Shown: positions 8,111 through 15,517, counted from the first letter of the stretch. The stretch: DNA of 40,564 nucleotides from Nocardioides sp. (GCF_025964975.1 NZ_JAOPXV010000135.1:1-40564); one strand, 5' to 3'. Notes: generated by a model not told the origin, from the letters alone. Numbers and translations are program-made.

Positions 8111-9625
8111 TCAGCGCGCGTTCCAGTGCGCAGTGACTCGAGCCGCTGAGAGCGCAGTGCCATAGGTGGAGACGTTGTCGATGGATCCGCTGAACGCGCC
8201 AGTCCCCGTGCCGCCGCCCACGCGCACGTAGCCGTTGTAGGTGTCGACCCTGGAGGTCTGGCCACTGACCCGGGCAGAGCCATCGACGTAGATGACGGTG
8301 TTCTGACGCCCGCCGGTCGACGCCGTGGACACGACGACGACGTGGTGCCAGACGTTGTTGTTGTAGGAGAGCGGGGTCGCGATGATGCGCTGCTGATTGG
8401 TGGGCCAGTTGCCGTAGGTAATCTTCCCGGTCGAGCTCATCCACACGACGCGGTCCTCGACCGACTGGGCGCCGCCGTCGGAGCCGGCCGCGAACCCGGT
8501 CAGATAGCCGCCGTCGGCGTCTCCGGACCTGAACCAGAACTCGGTGGTGTGGGTGGCCGACGAGGGCAGCGGGTTGGCGCTGGTGAGGGCAAGTGCTCCG
8601 GTTGTGCGGACCGACGTGCCGGGATTGTTCAGGAGACCGCCGGCCTCGCCGCGGATCGTCGTGGGCTTGTAGGTGCCGAGGACGTTGGAGCCGGACCGGT
8701 CCTGGGCCGTGATGGCGGAGGCTGGCTCGTCGAGGAGCCAGAAGGTGGACGGGGAGTCCGTGAGCACCGCACCGACGTAGGGCTGCGTCCACGGACCGGG
8801 GGACCAGGTCATGCTCGAGTTCCTGGTGTTGCCGGTGAAGCCGGCGTTCGCGGTGGCCGTGAGCGTACCTAGCAGCACGGTGCACGCCGCGACGACCACG
8901 GGGGAGCACCGCAGGACGTGGTCGGGAGACCTGGGCGGAGGCGTCGGCGTGTTCTCGTCGCGGTGGGTGGTCGGCGGGGTGTCGTCGGGGTCGGACGGGC
9001 CGTCGCGCGTGAACAGGTCGCGGATCAGGCGCAGCAGGCCCCACTTCGGTGGTTCGCCCGCCAGGTTGCGCGTGGCGAGACCGAACGCGGCCATCGAGAA
9101 CAGCAGCCACAGGACCAGGTTCAGCCACTGACCTGACTGGGCCCACGTGACGGGCAGCCCAACGTAGGGAGCCAGGATGACGGCGGTGGCGACCACGTCG
9201 GTGCGTGGCAGGGGTGTGATGTCGGTGACCTCGTTGGCGTCCCCGGCGGTGGTGTAGTCGCCGTCGTCGCGCCGCTCCACGATGCGGTGCACGATCAGGT
9301 CCGGCTCGGCCGCGTCAGAGGCGGGATCGTCGAAGACGAACACGCGACCGACCCGGATGGTCTGGTCGGGGGTGTACGGCTTGGCGACGACGACGTCGCC
9401 CACCTGGACGGAGGGCTCCATCGAGCCGGACTTGATGACGTAGGAACCCCACCCGAAGAGCACGGGCGCCAGGGCGATCGCGACGAGGACGAGCAGGTAC
9501 GCGCGGTAGATGCGGGCCGCGAGCACGGAGAGGAGGTGAGCCCAGTCGCGCAACGGATGGCTCGCTACCGAGCTGGACTCGGTGGCGGCGTCGTCGACGT
9601 CGGGGGACGCGAGTGTGGCGGTCAC
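8111..9625 (-). CDS. SipW-type signal peptidase I fused to an internal secretion signal and LamG domain
   Basis: 504 residues in three blocks. (1) Signal peptidase I of the SipW/ER type: a membrane segment at about 42-60, SGSMEPSVQVGD with nucleophile Ser68, and IVHRIVE with His113 where bacterial type I enzymes have Lys. TAGDANEVTD follows with Asp129, and a second membrane segment lies at about 165-185. (2) A Pro/Asp/Thr-rich linker leads to a second hydrophobic stretch (about 241-258) ending LTATANA, then GFTGNTRNSSMTW. This closely matches the signal-cleavage region of the upstream TasA-like protein. (3) A LamG/concanavalin-like domain from about 285 to the end (TTEFWFRSGDADG, NNNVWHHVVVV, YVDG). 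The GTG start at 9625 is preceded by AGGAGG. The catalytic residues are by family analogy. Confidence 0.82.
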   Translation of the reverse strand: MTATLASPDVDDAATESSSVASHPLRDWAHLLSVLAARIYRAYLLVLVAIALAPVLFGWGSYVIKSGSMEPSVQVGDVVVAKPYTPDQTIRVGRVFVFDDPASDAAEPDLIVHRIVERRDDGDYTTAGDANEVTDITPLPRTDVVATAVILAPYVGLPVTWAQSGQWLNLVLWLLFSMAAFGLATRNLAGEPPKWGLLRLIRDLFTRDGPSDPDDTPPTTHRDENTPTPPPRSPDHVLRCSPVVVAACTVLLGTLTATANAGFTGNTRNSSMTWSPGPWTQPYVGAVLTDSPSTFWLLDEPASAITAQDRSGSNVLGTYKPTTIRGEAGGLLNNPGTSVRTTGALALTSANPLPSSATHTTEFWFRSGDADGGYLTGFAAGSDGGAQSVEDRVVWMSSTGKITYGNWPTNQQRIIATPLSYNNNVWHHVVVVSTASTGGRQNTVIYVDGSARVSGQTSRVDTYNGYVRVGGGTGTGAFSGSIDNVSTYGTALSAARVTAHWNAR

Positions 9626-9687
9626 GTGCTCACCTCCTGGCTGGCCTTCGGCGCGACCCAAGGTCGCGCGCGGAGGTCAGGGCCGGG

Positions 9688-10296
9688 TCAGTTGGACTGC
9701 ATCTCCCACTGCATGTCGATGCCGGTCTTGGCGCCCTGCATCGCGTCGATCTGGGCCTGGGTCATGCCGGTGGTGTCGAAGCGCCAGGAGATCTGGTAGG
9801 TCTTCGAGGACACCCCGGCCGGGACGACCCAGCCACCGAAGCCGCCGGCGAAGGAGTTCACCTGGGCGATCGCGGACAGCGGCGCATCCGACACGTGGGC
9901 AGCGCCGACCTGCGTGAAGCCCGTGCAGTCGTCGAACGACCCACCGGAGCCGGAGACGATGGTGACCATGACCTTGTTCTCCAGGCCCGACGTCGAGGTG
10001 ACCGGGTTGATCGCGTAGCCCTTGACGGTGCTGGGCACGGACGCGTCGGCGGTGACAACGATGCACTTGGTCTGCGTGTCGTTCGGCAGCATGTTCGCGA
10101 CCCGGAAGCGCGCGGCGCCCCCGTCGTCGTCGGTCAGCTTGACCGAGCCAGTGGCCCACTCGTTGCCCGAGTTGCGGGTCTGGCCGGTGAAGGCGGCGTA
10201 CGACGCCTGGTAGACCATGCCGGCCGCGAGGACGACGGCGAGGGGGGTGGCCGCGCCGACCATGAGCTTCTGGGCGCGGAGTGAGAGCTTCGACAT
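9688..10296 (-). CDS. TasA/camelysin-like secreted protein (SipW-dependent type)
   Basis: 202 residues. The signal region is MSKLSLRAQKLMVGAATPLA, hydrophobic to about residue 28, then YQASYAAFTGQTRNSGNEW. Cleavage is expected after Ala34. The AFTGxTxNxGNxWxxGxVxL pattern is that of proteins processed by SipW-type signal peptidases. The mature part (about 168 residues) is likely all-beta, with two cysteines (Cys77 and another near 121) that could pair. Its gene lies 62 bp upstream of the signal peptidase fusion on the same strand, so the pair probably forms an operon. The mature protein's role (surface fibre or matrix) is inferred from relatives only. Confidence 0.72.
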   Translation of the reverse strand: MSKLSLRAQKLMVGAATPLAVVLAAGMVYQASYAAFTGQTRNSGNEWATGSVKLTDDDGGAARFRVANMLPNDTQTKCIVVTADASVPSTVKGYAINPVTSTSGLENKVMVTIVSGSGGSFDDCTGFTQVGAAHVSDAPLSAIAQVNSFAGGFGGWVVPAGVSSKTYQISWRFDTTGMTQAQIDAMQGAKTGIDMQWEMQSN

Positions 10297-10373
10297 GTGT
10301 TCTCCAACGAAAAGCGTCGGCCGAGTCATCGGCCACGCGACGGGGGGTCGCCCCGAACAGTAGGCAACCTGGG

Positions 10374-10388
10374 CGCCGGTGTCCGGCG
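10374..10388 (-). terminator. Short hairpin in the spacer after the methyltransferase gene
   Basis: CGCCGG (10374-10379) and CCGGCG (10383-10388) form a 6-bp stem with loop TGT in the 10297-10461 spacer. It could end the methyltransferase transcript or lie in the leader of the TasA-like gene. A TACTGT hexamer on the minus strand near 10360 is a weak -10 candidate. Confidence 0.25.
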
Positions 10389-10461
10389 AATGACCGAAGG
10401 AGTGGTCTAGACGATTACTGACACGGGTCCGCCGCGCGTGCATCCGGGGGCCGGACGGCCC

Positions 10462-11028
10462 TCAGCGACGTGTCGCCACGACCGCCGACGCGTCGGGTGC
10501 GATCATGACCTCGACGGCCGTGAACCGCTCGTCGGTCAGCCATTCCTCGCGCAAGGTGTCCACGCGGCCGTAGGAGATCGGCGGCCACATCTCGCAGGGG
10601 GTGAAGTCATCGAGCACCACGATCCCCCCTGGCTCGAGGAGGTCCACGACGGCGTCGACCCGGACCGACTCGGGGTCGCCGGAGTCGAGGAAGAGCAAGG
10701 AGTAGGGGCCGCGGTCGTGCAGGGTGGACCAGTCAGCCTCGAGCACCTCGACGCTCTCGTCGTCCTCGAAGATCTCGGCGGCCGCGGTCGCCAGTCGCGG
10801 ATCGAGCTCGGCCGTCACGATCCTTGCGCCGTTGCGCACGCCACTGCGCAACCAGGCCGTGCCGACGCCGCACCCGGTGCCGAACTCGGCCAGGGTGCCG
10901 GTGCGCGTGGCGGCCAGCGCGGCGAGGAGCCGCCCGGTCTCGTTGCGGCAGAAGGCGACGTACCCCGCCTTTCGAGAGACGTCGAAGGCGCGGTAGACGA
11001 TGTCGGGGAGAACTGGCGGCGCACTCAT
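10462..11028 (-). CDS. SAM-dependent O-methyltransferase-like protein
   Basis: 188 residues of class I methyltransferase fold. Motif I is LAEFGTGCGVGTAWL (glycine-rich SAM loop). Acidic motif II follows in ARIVTAELDPR. LLFLDSGDPE and GGIVVLDDFTPCEMWPP match the metal-dependent O-methyltransferase style (DD near the metal site). The substrate is unknown. It starts ATG 11028 (MSAPPVLPDIVYRAFDVS) and is divergent from the leuB leader region. Confidence 0.78.
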   Translation of the reverse strand: MSAPPVLPDIVYRAFDVSRKAGYVAFCRNETGRLLAALAATRTGTLAEFGTGCGVGTAWLRSGVRNGARIVTAELDPRLATAAAEIFEDDESVEVLEADWSTLHDRGPYSLLFLDSGDPESVRVDAVVDLLEPGGIVVLDDFTPCEMWPPISYGRVDTLREEWLTDERFTAVEVMIAPDASAVVATRR

Positions 11029-11114
11029 GAGGCAGCGAGTCTCTCATGACAAGACCCGCGTCTCGCATCGTGAACACGTGCGGCAATGCGGCTGCGGCTG
11101 GCCGGCCCCCGTCG

Positions 11115-11120
11115 TAGGCT
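11115..11120 (+). promoter_or_regulatory. Candidate -10 element before the short leader ORF
   Basis: TAGGCT fits TANNNT and ends nine bases before ATG 11130, so a transcript could begin at or next to the start codon. No convincing -35 is visible. Confidence 0.35.
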
Positions 11121-11129
11121 CAGCGCATC

Positions 11130-11174
11130 ATGCGGAGCGTCTACGTACTTATTGACTGCCGCGGCGAGGCCTAA
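11130..11174 (+). CDS. Putative leader peptide, 14 residues
   Basis: The ORF reads MRSVYVLIDCRGEA and stops TAA. Its centre is coded GTC TAC GTA CTT ATT, so Val, Leu and Ile are read with GTA, CTT and ATT, codons that are rare in this GC-rich sequence. The stop codon ends two bases before the hairpin at 11177, so a ribosome on the stop codon would cover the hairpin's left arm. These traits fit a translation-coupled leader sensing branched-chain amino acids. No upstream Shine-Dalgarno is seen; leaderless start is possible. Not proven to be translated. Confidence 0.4.
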   Translation: MRSVYVLIDCRGEA

Positions 11175-11176
11175 CA

Positions 11177-11222
11177 GACAAGGCCCACTCGTCGCGGTGT
11201 TCGGCGTGGACGTGGCCTTGTC
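11177..11222 (+). promoter_or_regulatory. RNA hairpin after the leader ORF
   Basis: GACAAGGCC (11177-11185) and GGCCTTGTC (11214-11222) are exact inverted copies separated by 28 bases. A competing pairing exists: AGGCC at 11167-11171, within the end of the leader ORF, can pair with GGCCT of the right arm. There is no T run, so any attenuation would be Rho-dependent or translational. Confidence 0.5.
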
Positions 11223-11366
11223 AGCAGTGGTGGTTCACACCCTGCAGTGCCGCCCCTGACGCCTCTGTTCGACGCCTCCGTCGACGCCTCGCGGCGGATC
11301 TCGCTCCGACCCACCTCGCGCGATCCGCAGGCCATCGGCCGACCTCGCTCGTGCGATCCATGAGCG

Positions 11367-11417
11367 GGGTCGAGTGACACCCGCCGCGCGGCGCACGGAC
11401 ACCACCTCACTCGACCC
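11367..11417 (+). promoter_or_regulatory. Nested hairpin upstream of the 45-codon ORF
   Basis: GGGTCGAGTGA (11367-11377) and TCACTCGACCC (11407-11417) are perfect 11-bp inverted arms. Between them CGCCGCGCGGCG (11382-11393) is itself self-complementary. The right arm ends 21 bases before the GTG at 11439, close to its ribosome-binding site (TTGGAG). Confidence 0.55.
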
Positions 11418-11438
11418 ACCTCTTCATTGGAGACTCCC

Positions 11439-11576
11439 GTGTACGACCTGTATCCCGACTGGGGACCCGCCCAGCACCACCCCGACAACCCGCGCAGCAT
11501 CGAAGCCACCGTGACCGCGGTCCAGGAGTCGCTTGACCTGCGAGACAACGGCGGACAACGCCCCGACGACAACTAG
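11439..11576 (+). CDS. Small protein of 45 residues upstream of leuB, function unknown
   Basis: GTG at 11439 follows TTGGAGACTCCC, a usable Shine-Dalgarno. The product begins [11 protein letters not shown] and is rich in Asp, Asn, Pro and Gln, ending GGQRPDDN. It has no membrane segment, no cysteines and no signal peptide, and is likely disordered or short-helical (an [14 protein letters not shown] helix). It stops ten bases before leuB, so the two are probably translated together. I do not recognise a family. The codon choice is GC-rich at third positions, as in real genes nearby. Confidence 0.5.
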   Translation: MYDLYPDWGPAQHHPDNPRSIEATVTAVQESLDLRDNGGQRPDDN

Positions 11577-11586
11577 GTTCGTCGCT

Positions 11587-12666
11587 ATGACACTTGCACC
11601 AGACCTCGCCAGCCGCGGCGGCACCGTCCAGCTCGCCGTCATCCCGGGCGACGGCATCGGCCGGGAGGTCACCCCCGAGGCCCTCAAGGTCCTGGAGGCG
11701 GTGGACGCTCCGGTCAAGTTCGAGCAGACCCACTACGTGCTCGGCGCGGAGCACTACCTCGCCACGGGCGACGTGCTCCCCACCTCCGTGCTTGCCGAGA
11801 TCCGGCAGCACGACGCGATCCTGCTCGGCGCGGTCGGCGGCAAGCCCAACGACCCCAACCTGCCCCCCGGCATCCTCGAGCGCGGCCTGCTGCTCAAGCT
11901 CCGCTTCGAGCTCGACCACTACGTCAACCTGCGGCCGAGCAGGCTCTTCCCGGGGATCCCGTCCCCACTGGCGGCCCCCGGCGAGGTCGACTTCGTCGTC
12001 GTACGCGAGGGCACCGAAGGTCCCTACACCGGCAACGGCGGCTCGCTACGGGTCGGCACGCCCGCCGAGGTCGCCACCGAGGTGTCGGTCAACACCGCCT
12101 TCGGCGTGGAACGCGTGGTCCGCGACGCCTTCGCCCGCGCCGAGCGCCGCCCCCGCAAGCATCTGACCCTGGTCCACAAGACCAACGTCCTGGTGCATGC
12201 AGGCTCGGTGTGGTGGCGTGTCTTCGAGCAGGTCGCCGCGGAGCATCCCGCCGTGACGACCGACTACATGCACGTCGATGCGGCCATGATCCACCTGACG
12301 ACCAACCCGTCGCGGTTCGACGTGATCGTGACCGACAACCTGTTCGGCGACATCATCACCGACCTGGCCGCCGCCATCACGGGTGGCATCGGGCTCGCGG
12401 CGAGCGGCAACATCAACCCCGACCGCACCGCGCCCTCGATGTTCGAGCCCGTGCACGGTTCTGCCCCCGACATCGCCGGCCAGCAGCTGGCCGACCCGAC
12501 CGCAGCGATCCTGTCGGTCGCGCTGCTGCTCGACCACCTCTGCCACCGGGAGGCGTCGGCCGCCGTGGAGGCGACCGTGCTGGCGGACCTGGTCGCTCGC
12601 GAGCCCGGCACGACGCGCCGTACCTCCGAGGTCGGCGACGCGATCGCGGCTCGTCTCAACCGTTAG
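11587..12666 (+). CDS. leuB: 3-isopropylmalate dehydrogenase
   Basis: LeuB oxidatively decarboxylates 3-isopropylmalate to 2-oxoisocaproate with NAD, the third leucine step. 359 residues. It opens with [20 protein letters not shown]. The substrate-binding arginines lie in [19 protein letters not shown]. The metal-binding aspartates are in [15 protein letters not shown], and [12 protein letters not shown] forms the NAD loop. ATG 11587 is chosen; an upstream in-frame start at 11533 would overlap the small ORF. The other leucine genes leuC and leuD lie 24 kb away, so the pathway is split here. Leader elements upstream suggest its own regulation. Confidence 0.95.
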   Translation: MTLAPDLASRGGTVQLAVIPGDGIGREVTPEALKVLEAVDAPVKFEQTHYVLGAEHYLATGDVLPTSVLAEIRQHDAILLGAVGGKPNDPNLPPGILERGLLLKLRFELDHYVNLRPSRLFPGIPSPLAAPGEVDFVVVREGTEGPYTGNGGSLRVGTPAEVATEVSVNTAFGVERVVRDAFARAERRPRKHLTLVHKTNVLVHAGSVWWRVFEQVAAEHPAVTTDYMHVDAAMIHLTTNPSRFDVIVTDNLFGDIITDLAAAITGGIGLAASGNINPDRTAPSMFEPVHGSAPDIAGQQLADPTAAILSVALLLDHLCHREASAAVEATVLADLVAREPGTTRRTSEVGDAIAARLNR

Positions 12667-12675
12667 CCTGACGCC

Positions 12676-13758
12676 ATGGACATCAGCACCACCGCCAACC
12701 CGCACCCGGTCGACGACGCCCGGCTGGCCGAGATCCTGGCAAGCCCCGGCTTCGGCATCCACTTCACCGATCACATGGTGACGATCGAGTGGACGCCCGA
12801 ACGCGGCTGGCACGACGCCCGCGTGACGCCGTACGGCCCGTTGACCCTCGACCCCGCGACGGCCGTCCTGCACTACGCGCAGGAGACCTTTGAGGGGATG
12901 AAGGCCTACCGGCACCCCGACGGCTCTGTGCACCTGTTCCGTCCCGAGGAGAACGGCAAGCGGATGATCCGCTCCTCACAGCGACTCGCGCTGCCAAAGC
13001 TACCTGTCGAGGACTTCGTCGCCGCCGTCGAGGCCCTGGTGAAGGTCGACGAGCGCTGGGTGCCGGACAACGCTGACGGTGGGGGAGAGAAGAGCCTCTA
13101 CCTGCGACCCTTCATGTTCGCCAGTGAGGCCTTCCTCGGGGTGCGTCCGGCCCAGCACGTCACCTTCATGGTGATCGCGTCCCCCGCAGGCGCCTACTTC
13201 AAGGGCGGGGTCAAGCCGGTCACCCTCTGGCTGACCGAGGACTACACCCGCGCCGGTCGCGGCGGCATGGGCGCGGCGAAGACCGGTGGCAACTACGCCA
13301 GCTCGCTCGTGGCCCAGCAGGAGGCCACCACCCACGGGTGCGACCAAGTCGTCTTCCTCGACGCGCAGGACGGGACCTACGTCGAGGAGCTCGGCGGCAT
13401 GAACATGTACTACGTCTTCGACGACGGTCGCATCGTCACCCCGGCGACCGGGACGATCCTCGAGGGCATCACCCGCGCCTCGATCATCGAGCTCGCCGGC
13501 AAGCTCGGCCACCAGGTCGAGGAGCGGAGGTTCTCGATCGACGAGTGGCGTGAGGGCGTCAGCAGCGGCGCGATCACCGAGATCTTCGCGTGCGGCACGG
13601 CTGCGGTCGTGACCCCCGTCGGGTCGTTGAAGTGGGCCGGCGGCGAGGTGCCCGCGCCGGCGTCCACCGAGCTCACGATGCGGATCCGCCAGGCGCTCGT
13701 CGACGTCCAGTTCGGCCGGGCCGACGACACCTTCGGCTGGATGCACCCGGTCGGCTGA
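12676..13758 (+). CDS. ilvE: Branched-chain amino acid aminotransferase
   Basis: IlvE transfers the amino group between glutamate and the 2-oxo acids of Leu, Ile and Val; it is a fold-type IV PLP enzyme. 360 residues. The PLP lysine is Lys202 in MGAAKTGGNYASS. YAQETFEGMKAYR and YVEELGGMNMYYV are family signatures, and ITEIFACGTAAVVTPVG binds the cofactor phosphate. It starts ten bases after the leuB stop. TAGCCT (12664-12669), formed by the leuB stop codon plus three bases, ends six bases before the ATG and could be an internal -10 for a leaderless message. Confidence 0.96.
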   Translation: MDISTTANPHPVDDARLAEILASPGFGIHFTDHMVTIEWTPERGWHDARVTPYGPLTLDPATAVLHYAQETFEGMKAYRHPDGSVHLFRPEENGKRMIRSSQRLALPKLPVEDFVAAVEALVKVDERWVPDNADGGGEKSLYLRPFMFASEAFLGVRPAQHVTFMVIASPAGAYFKGGVKPVTLWLTEDYTRAGRGGMGAAKTGGNYASSLVAQQEATTHGCDQVVFLDAQDGTYVEELGGMNMYYVFDDGRIVTPATGTILEGITRASIIELAGKLGHQVEERRFSIDEWREGVSSGAITEIFACGTAAVVTPVGSLKWAGGEVPAPASTELTMRIRQALVDVQFGRADDTFGWMHPVG

Positions 13759-13781
13759 CGAGTTCCGCGTGCTGGGAGCGG

Positions 13782-13787
13782 TAATCT
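13782..13787 (+). promoter_or_regulatory. Candidate -10 element before the kinase gene
   Basis: TAATCT is a near-consensus -10 hexamer and ends seven bases before the GTG start at 13795. No Shine-Dalgarno is present, so a leaderless transcript is likely. No clear -35 is seen. Confidence 0.5.
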
Positions 13788-13794
13788 CGCTCCC

Positions 13795-15402
13795 GTGACG
13801 ACCTCCCGCCCCGAGCAGGTCCCTCCGGGTCTGCGCGTCGGCGACTACGAGCTCCTGACCCGCCTCGGCGAGGGCGGGATGGGCGTGGTCCACCTGGCCC
13901 GCAAGCCCGGCGGGCAACGGGTCGCGCTCAAGGTGCTGCGACCGCACATCGTCGGGGACGACGAGGCACGCCGACGGCTGGCACGCGAGGTGTCGTCGCT
14001 GACCCGGGTGAAGTCGCGGCGGGTCGCGGAGATCGTCGACGCCGACCCCTGGGGCGACATTCCCTACGTCGCCACCCGCTACGTCCCCGGACTCTCGCTG
14101 CACGACCACGTCCACGAAGAGGGCAGCATCGGCGGCGACGACCTTGTCTGGTTCGCGAGCTGCCTGGCAGAAGCGCTGGCGGCGGTGCACGAGGTGGGCG
14201 TCCTCCACCGCGACATCAAGCCCTCCAACATCCTGATGGAGGGCCGGACCCCGATCCTGATCGACTTCGGGCTCGCTCGGGTCGCCGACGACCCCAAGCT
14301 CACCCACACCGGCTGGCTCCTCGGCACCCCTGGCTACCTCGCGCCTGAGATCCTCTTCGGCAAGGACGCGACGGCTGCCTCGGACGTGCACTCGTGGGGC
14401 GCCACCGTCGCCTTCGCCGGCACCGGTCGGGCGCCGTTCGGTCGCGGACCCTCGATGGCGATCATGGATCGCGTCCGTCGCGGCGAGCACGAGCTGTCCG
14501 GGCTCGACCCGGCCATCCGGCGTGTGGTCGAGGACACCCTGGAGCCCGTGCCCCGCAACCGGCCCTCCCTGGACGAGCTGCGCGACTGGTTCGCCACGCT
14601 CGGACCCGACCGTCCCAAGGCCCTCCCCGACGACCCGTTCACCATGCCGCTGGCGGTGGCTGCGATGGCCACGGCAACCGACCCGACCGAGGTCTCGTCC
14701 CGCATCCTTGGACCTGAGTCTTCACGAGACTCAGGTCCAAGAGAGCCGTCCTACGACACCTCTCCGCGGCCCCAGGCGACCCGAGTGCTGCCCGACGGCA
14801 CCCCCACCGCCGCGGTCGGCACCTTCGAGAAGGTCCGCCGCGGTGTGCTCGTGGCCGCGGGACTCGGGGTCGTCGGCGGCGCCGTCGCCCTGGCGCCATA
14901 CCTCGCGCTCCTGGTGCTCAGCCTGGTGATCTGGATCCTGCGCAGCGGCTCGATGGCGGCGAGCTCTGCCGGGCTGCGGCGTCAGACGCGAGGCACCAAG
15001 TGGTACGACGGCGTGCAGGTGCTGTTCGCCGCGCCCTGGCACGCGGTTGCCTCGATCCCCGGTGCCCTGTTGCTGGTGCTGTGGAGCACGGGCCTCGCCC
15101 TGGCTGCGGCGCTGCTCTGCTTCGCGGCCGGCGCTCCGATGCTCACGTCCCTCGGGATCGTCGGCGTGGTGCTGGGCGCGGGAATGTGGTGGGGGCCGGG
15201 CAGTCGTCGGGCGCGGTCCCCGGTGCAGCGGGTGTCGCACCCGATCAGCGCCCGCCCGCTGGTGTGGTTCTTCGCGGCCATCCTCACCTGTGCAGCGGCC
15301 ACCGGACTCGGCGCGGTCGCGACCGCGCAGGGGCCCGACTGGACGCCCGCGAACGACCGGCCGTTCGCCGACTTCACCCTGCCGACCTACCTCCAGCCCT
15401 GA
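13795..15402 (+). CDS. Membrane-anchored Ser/Thr protein kinase (PknB-like)
   Basis: 535 residues. The Hanks-type kinase domain spans about residues 17-270. The glycine loop is LGEGGMGVVHLA, the ATP lysine Lys46 in VALKVL, and the catalytic loop HRDIKPSN has Asp140. DFG is at 157-159, and TPGYLAPEILFG is the activation-segment end. A Pro/Ser-rich linker follows, then three or four hydrophobic segments from about 345 to the C-terminus, with no PASTA repeats. The linker at residues about 305-316 is encoded by a perfect 15-bp hairpin (14707-14741). The gene sits between ilvE and cimA; whether it regulates that pathway is unknown. Confidence 0.92.
   Translation: MTTSRPEQVPPGLRVGDYELLTRLGEGGMGVVHLARKPGGQRVALKVLRPHIVGDDEARRRLAREVSSLTRVKSRRVAEIVDADPWGDIPYVATRYVPGLSLHDHVHEEGSIGGDDLVWFASCLAEALAAVHEVGVLHRDIKPSNILMEGRTPILIDFGLARVADDPKLTHTGWLLGTPGYLAPEILFGKDATAASDVHSWGATVAFAGTGRAPFGRGPSMAIMDRVRRGEHELSGLDPAIRRVVEDTLEPVPRNRPSLDELRDWFATLGPDRPKALPDDPFTMPLAVAAMATATDPTEVSSRILGPESSRDSGPREPSYDTSPRPQATRVLPDGTPTAAVGTFEKVRRGVLVAAGLGVVGGAVALAPYLALLVLSLVIWILRSGSMAASSAGLRRQTRGTKWYDGVQVLFAAPWHAVASIPGALLLVLWSTGLALAAALLCFAAGAPMLTSLGIVGVVLGAGMWWGPGSRRARSPVQRVSHPISARPLVWFFAAILTCAAATGLGAVATAQGPDWTPANDRPFADFTLPTYLQP
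14707..14741. repeat. Perfect 15-bp-arm hairpin inside the kinase gene
   Basis: CTTGGACCTGAGTCT (14707-14721) and AGACTCAGGTCCAAG (14727-14741) are exact inverted copies with loop TCACG. The element lies in the variable linker between the kinase domain and the membrane part and keeps the frame open (ILGPESSRDSGPR). Its moderate GC content and symmetry differ from the flanking coding sequence. It resembles a small dispersed palindromic (REP-like) insertion; that is inference. Confidence 0.65.
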
Positions 15403-15484
15403 CCTACCGGACCGGGGTTGACCGCGATCCGAGACCGGCGCGCGATCTGGCTCCGCGTGCCGTCGTTCGTGGCACAGTGGAGGC

Positions 15485-15517
15485 ATGCACAGCACCCGCA
15501 CCATCATCATTGCCTAG
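15485..15517 (+). CDS. Isoleucine-rich leader peptide before cimA
   Basis: The ORF MHSTRTIIIA, coded with ATC ATC ATT then GCC and TAG, is preceded by GTGGAGG, a good ribosome-binding site. Three consecutive isoleucine codons just before the stop, followed at once by two hairpins and a T run, are the hallmark of transcription attenuation by charged tRNA-Ile supply. The downstream gene makes the isoleucine precursor citramalate, so the sensed amino acid matches the pathway end product. Confidence 0.8.
   Translation: MHSTRTIIIA

Larger units (their letters stand above)
11029..11438. other. 410-bp gene-poor region upstream of leuB
   Basis: No conventional protein gene is seen here. From left to right it holds a TAGGCT -10-like hexamer (11115-11120) and a 14-codon ORF (11130-11174). 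A 9-bp-arm hairpin lies at 11177-11222. About 140 bp without recognisable structure follow, then an 11-bp-arm inverted repeat enclosing a small hairpin (11367-11417), then the ribosome-binding site of a 45-codon ORF. The arrangement looks like a regulatory leader for the leuB transcript rather than random spacer. Confidence 0.5.

Noticed and set aside
11152..11180. TTGACT as a -35 element inside the leader ORF
   Set aside because: No TANNNT hexamer lies at a 16-18 bp spacing; TAACAG is only 14 bp away.
15418..15423. TTGACC as the -35 of the cimA leader promoter
   Set aside because: No convincing -10 follows at a suitable distance, so the promoter upstream of the leader peptide remains unassigned.
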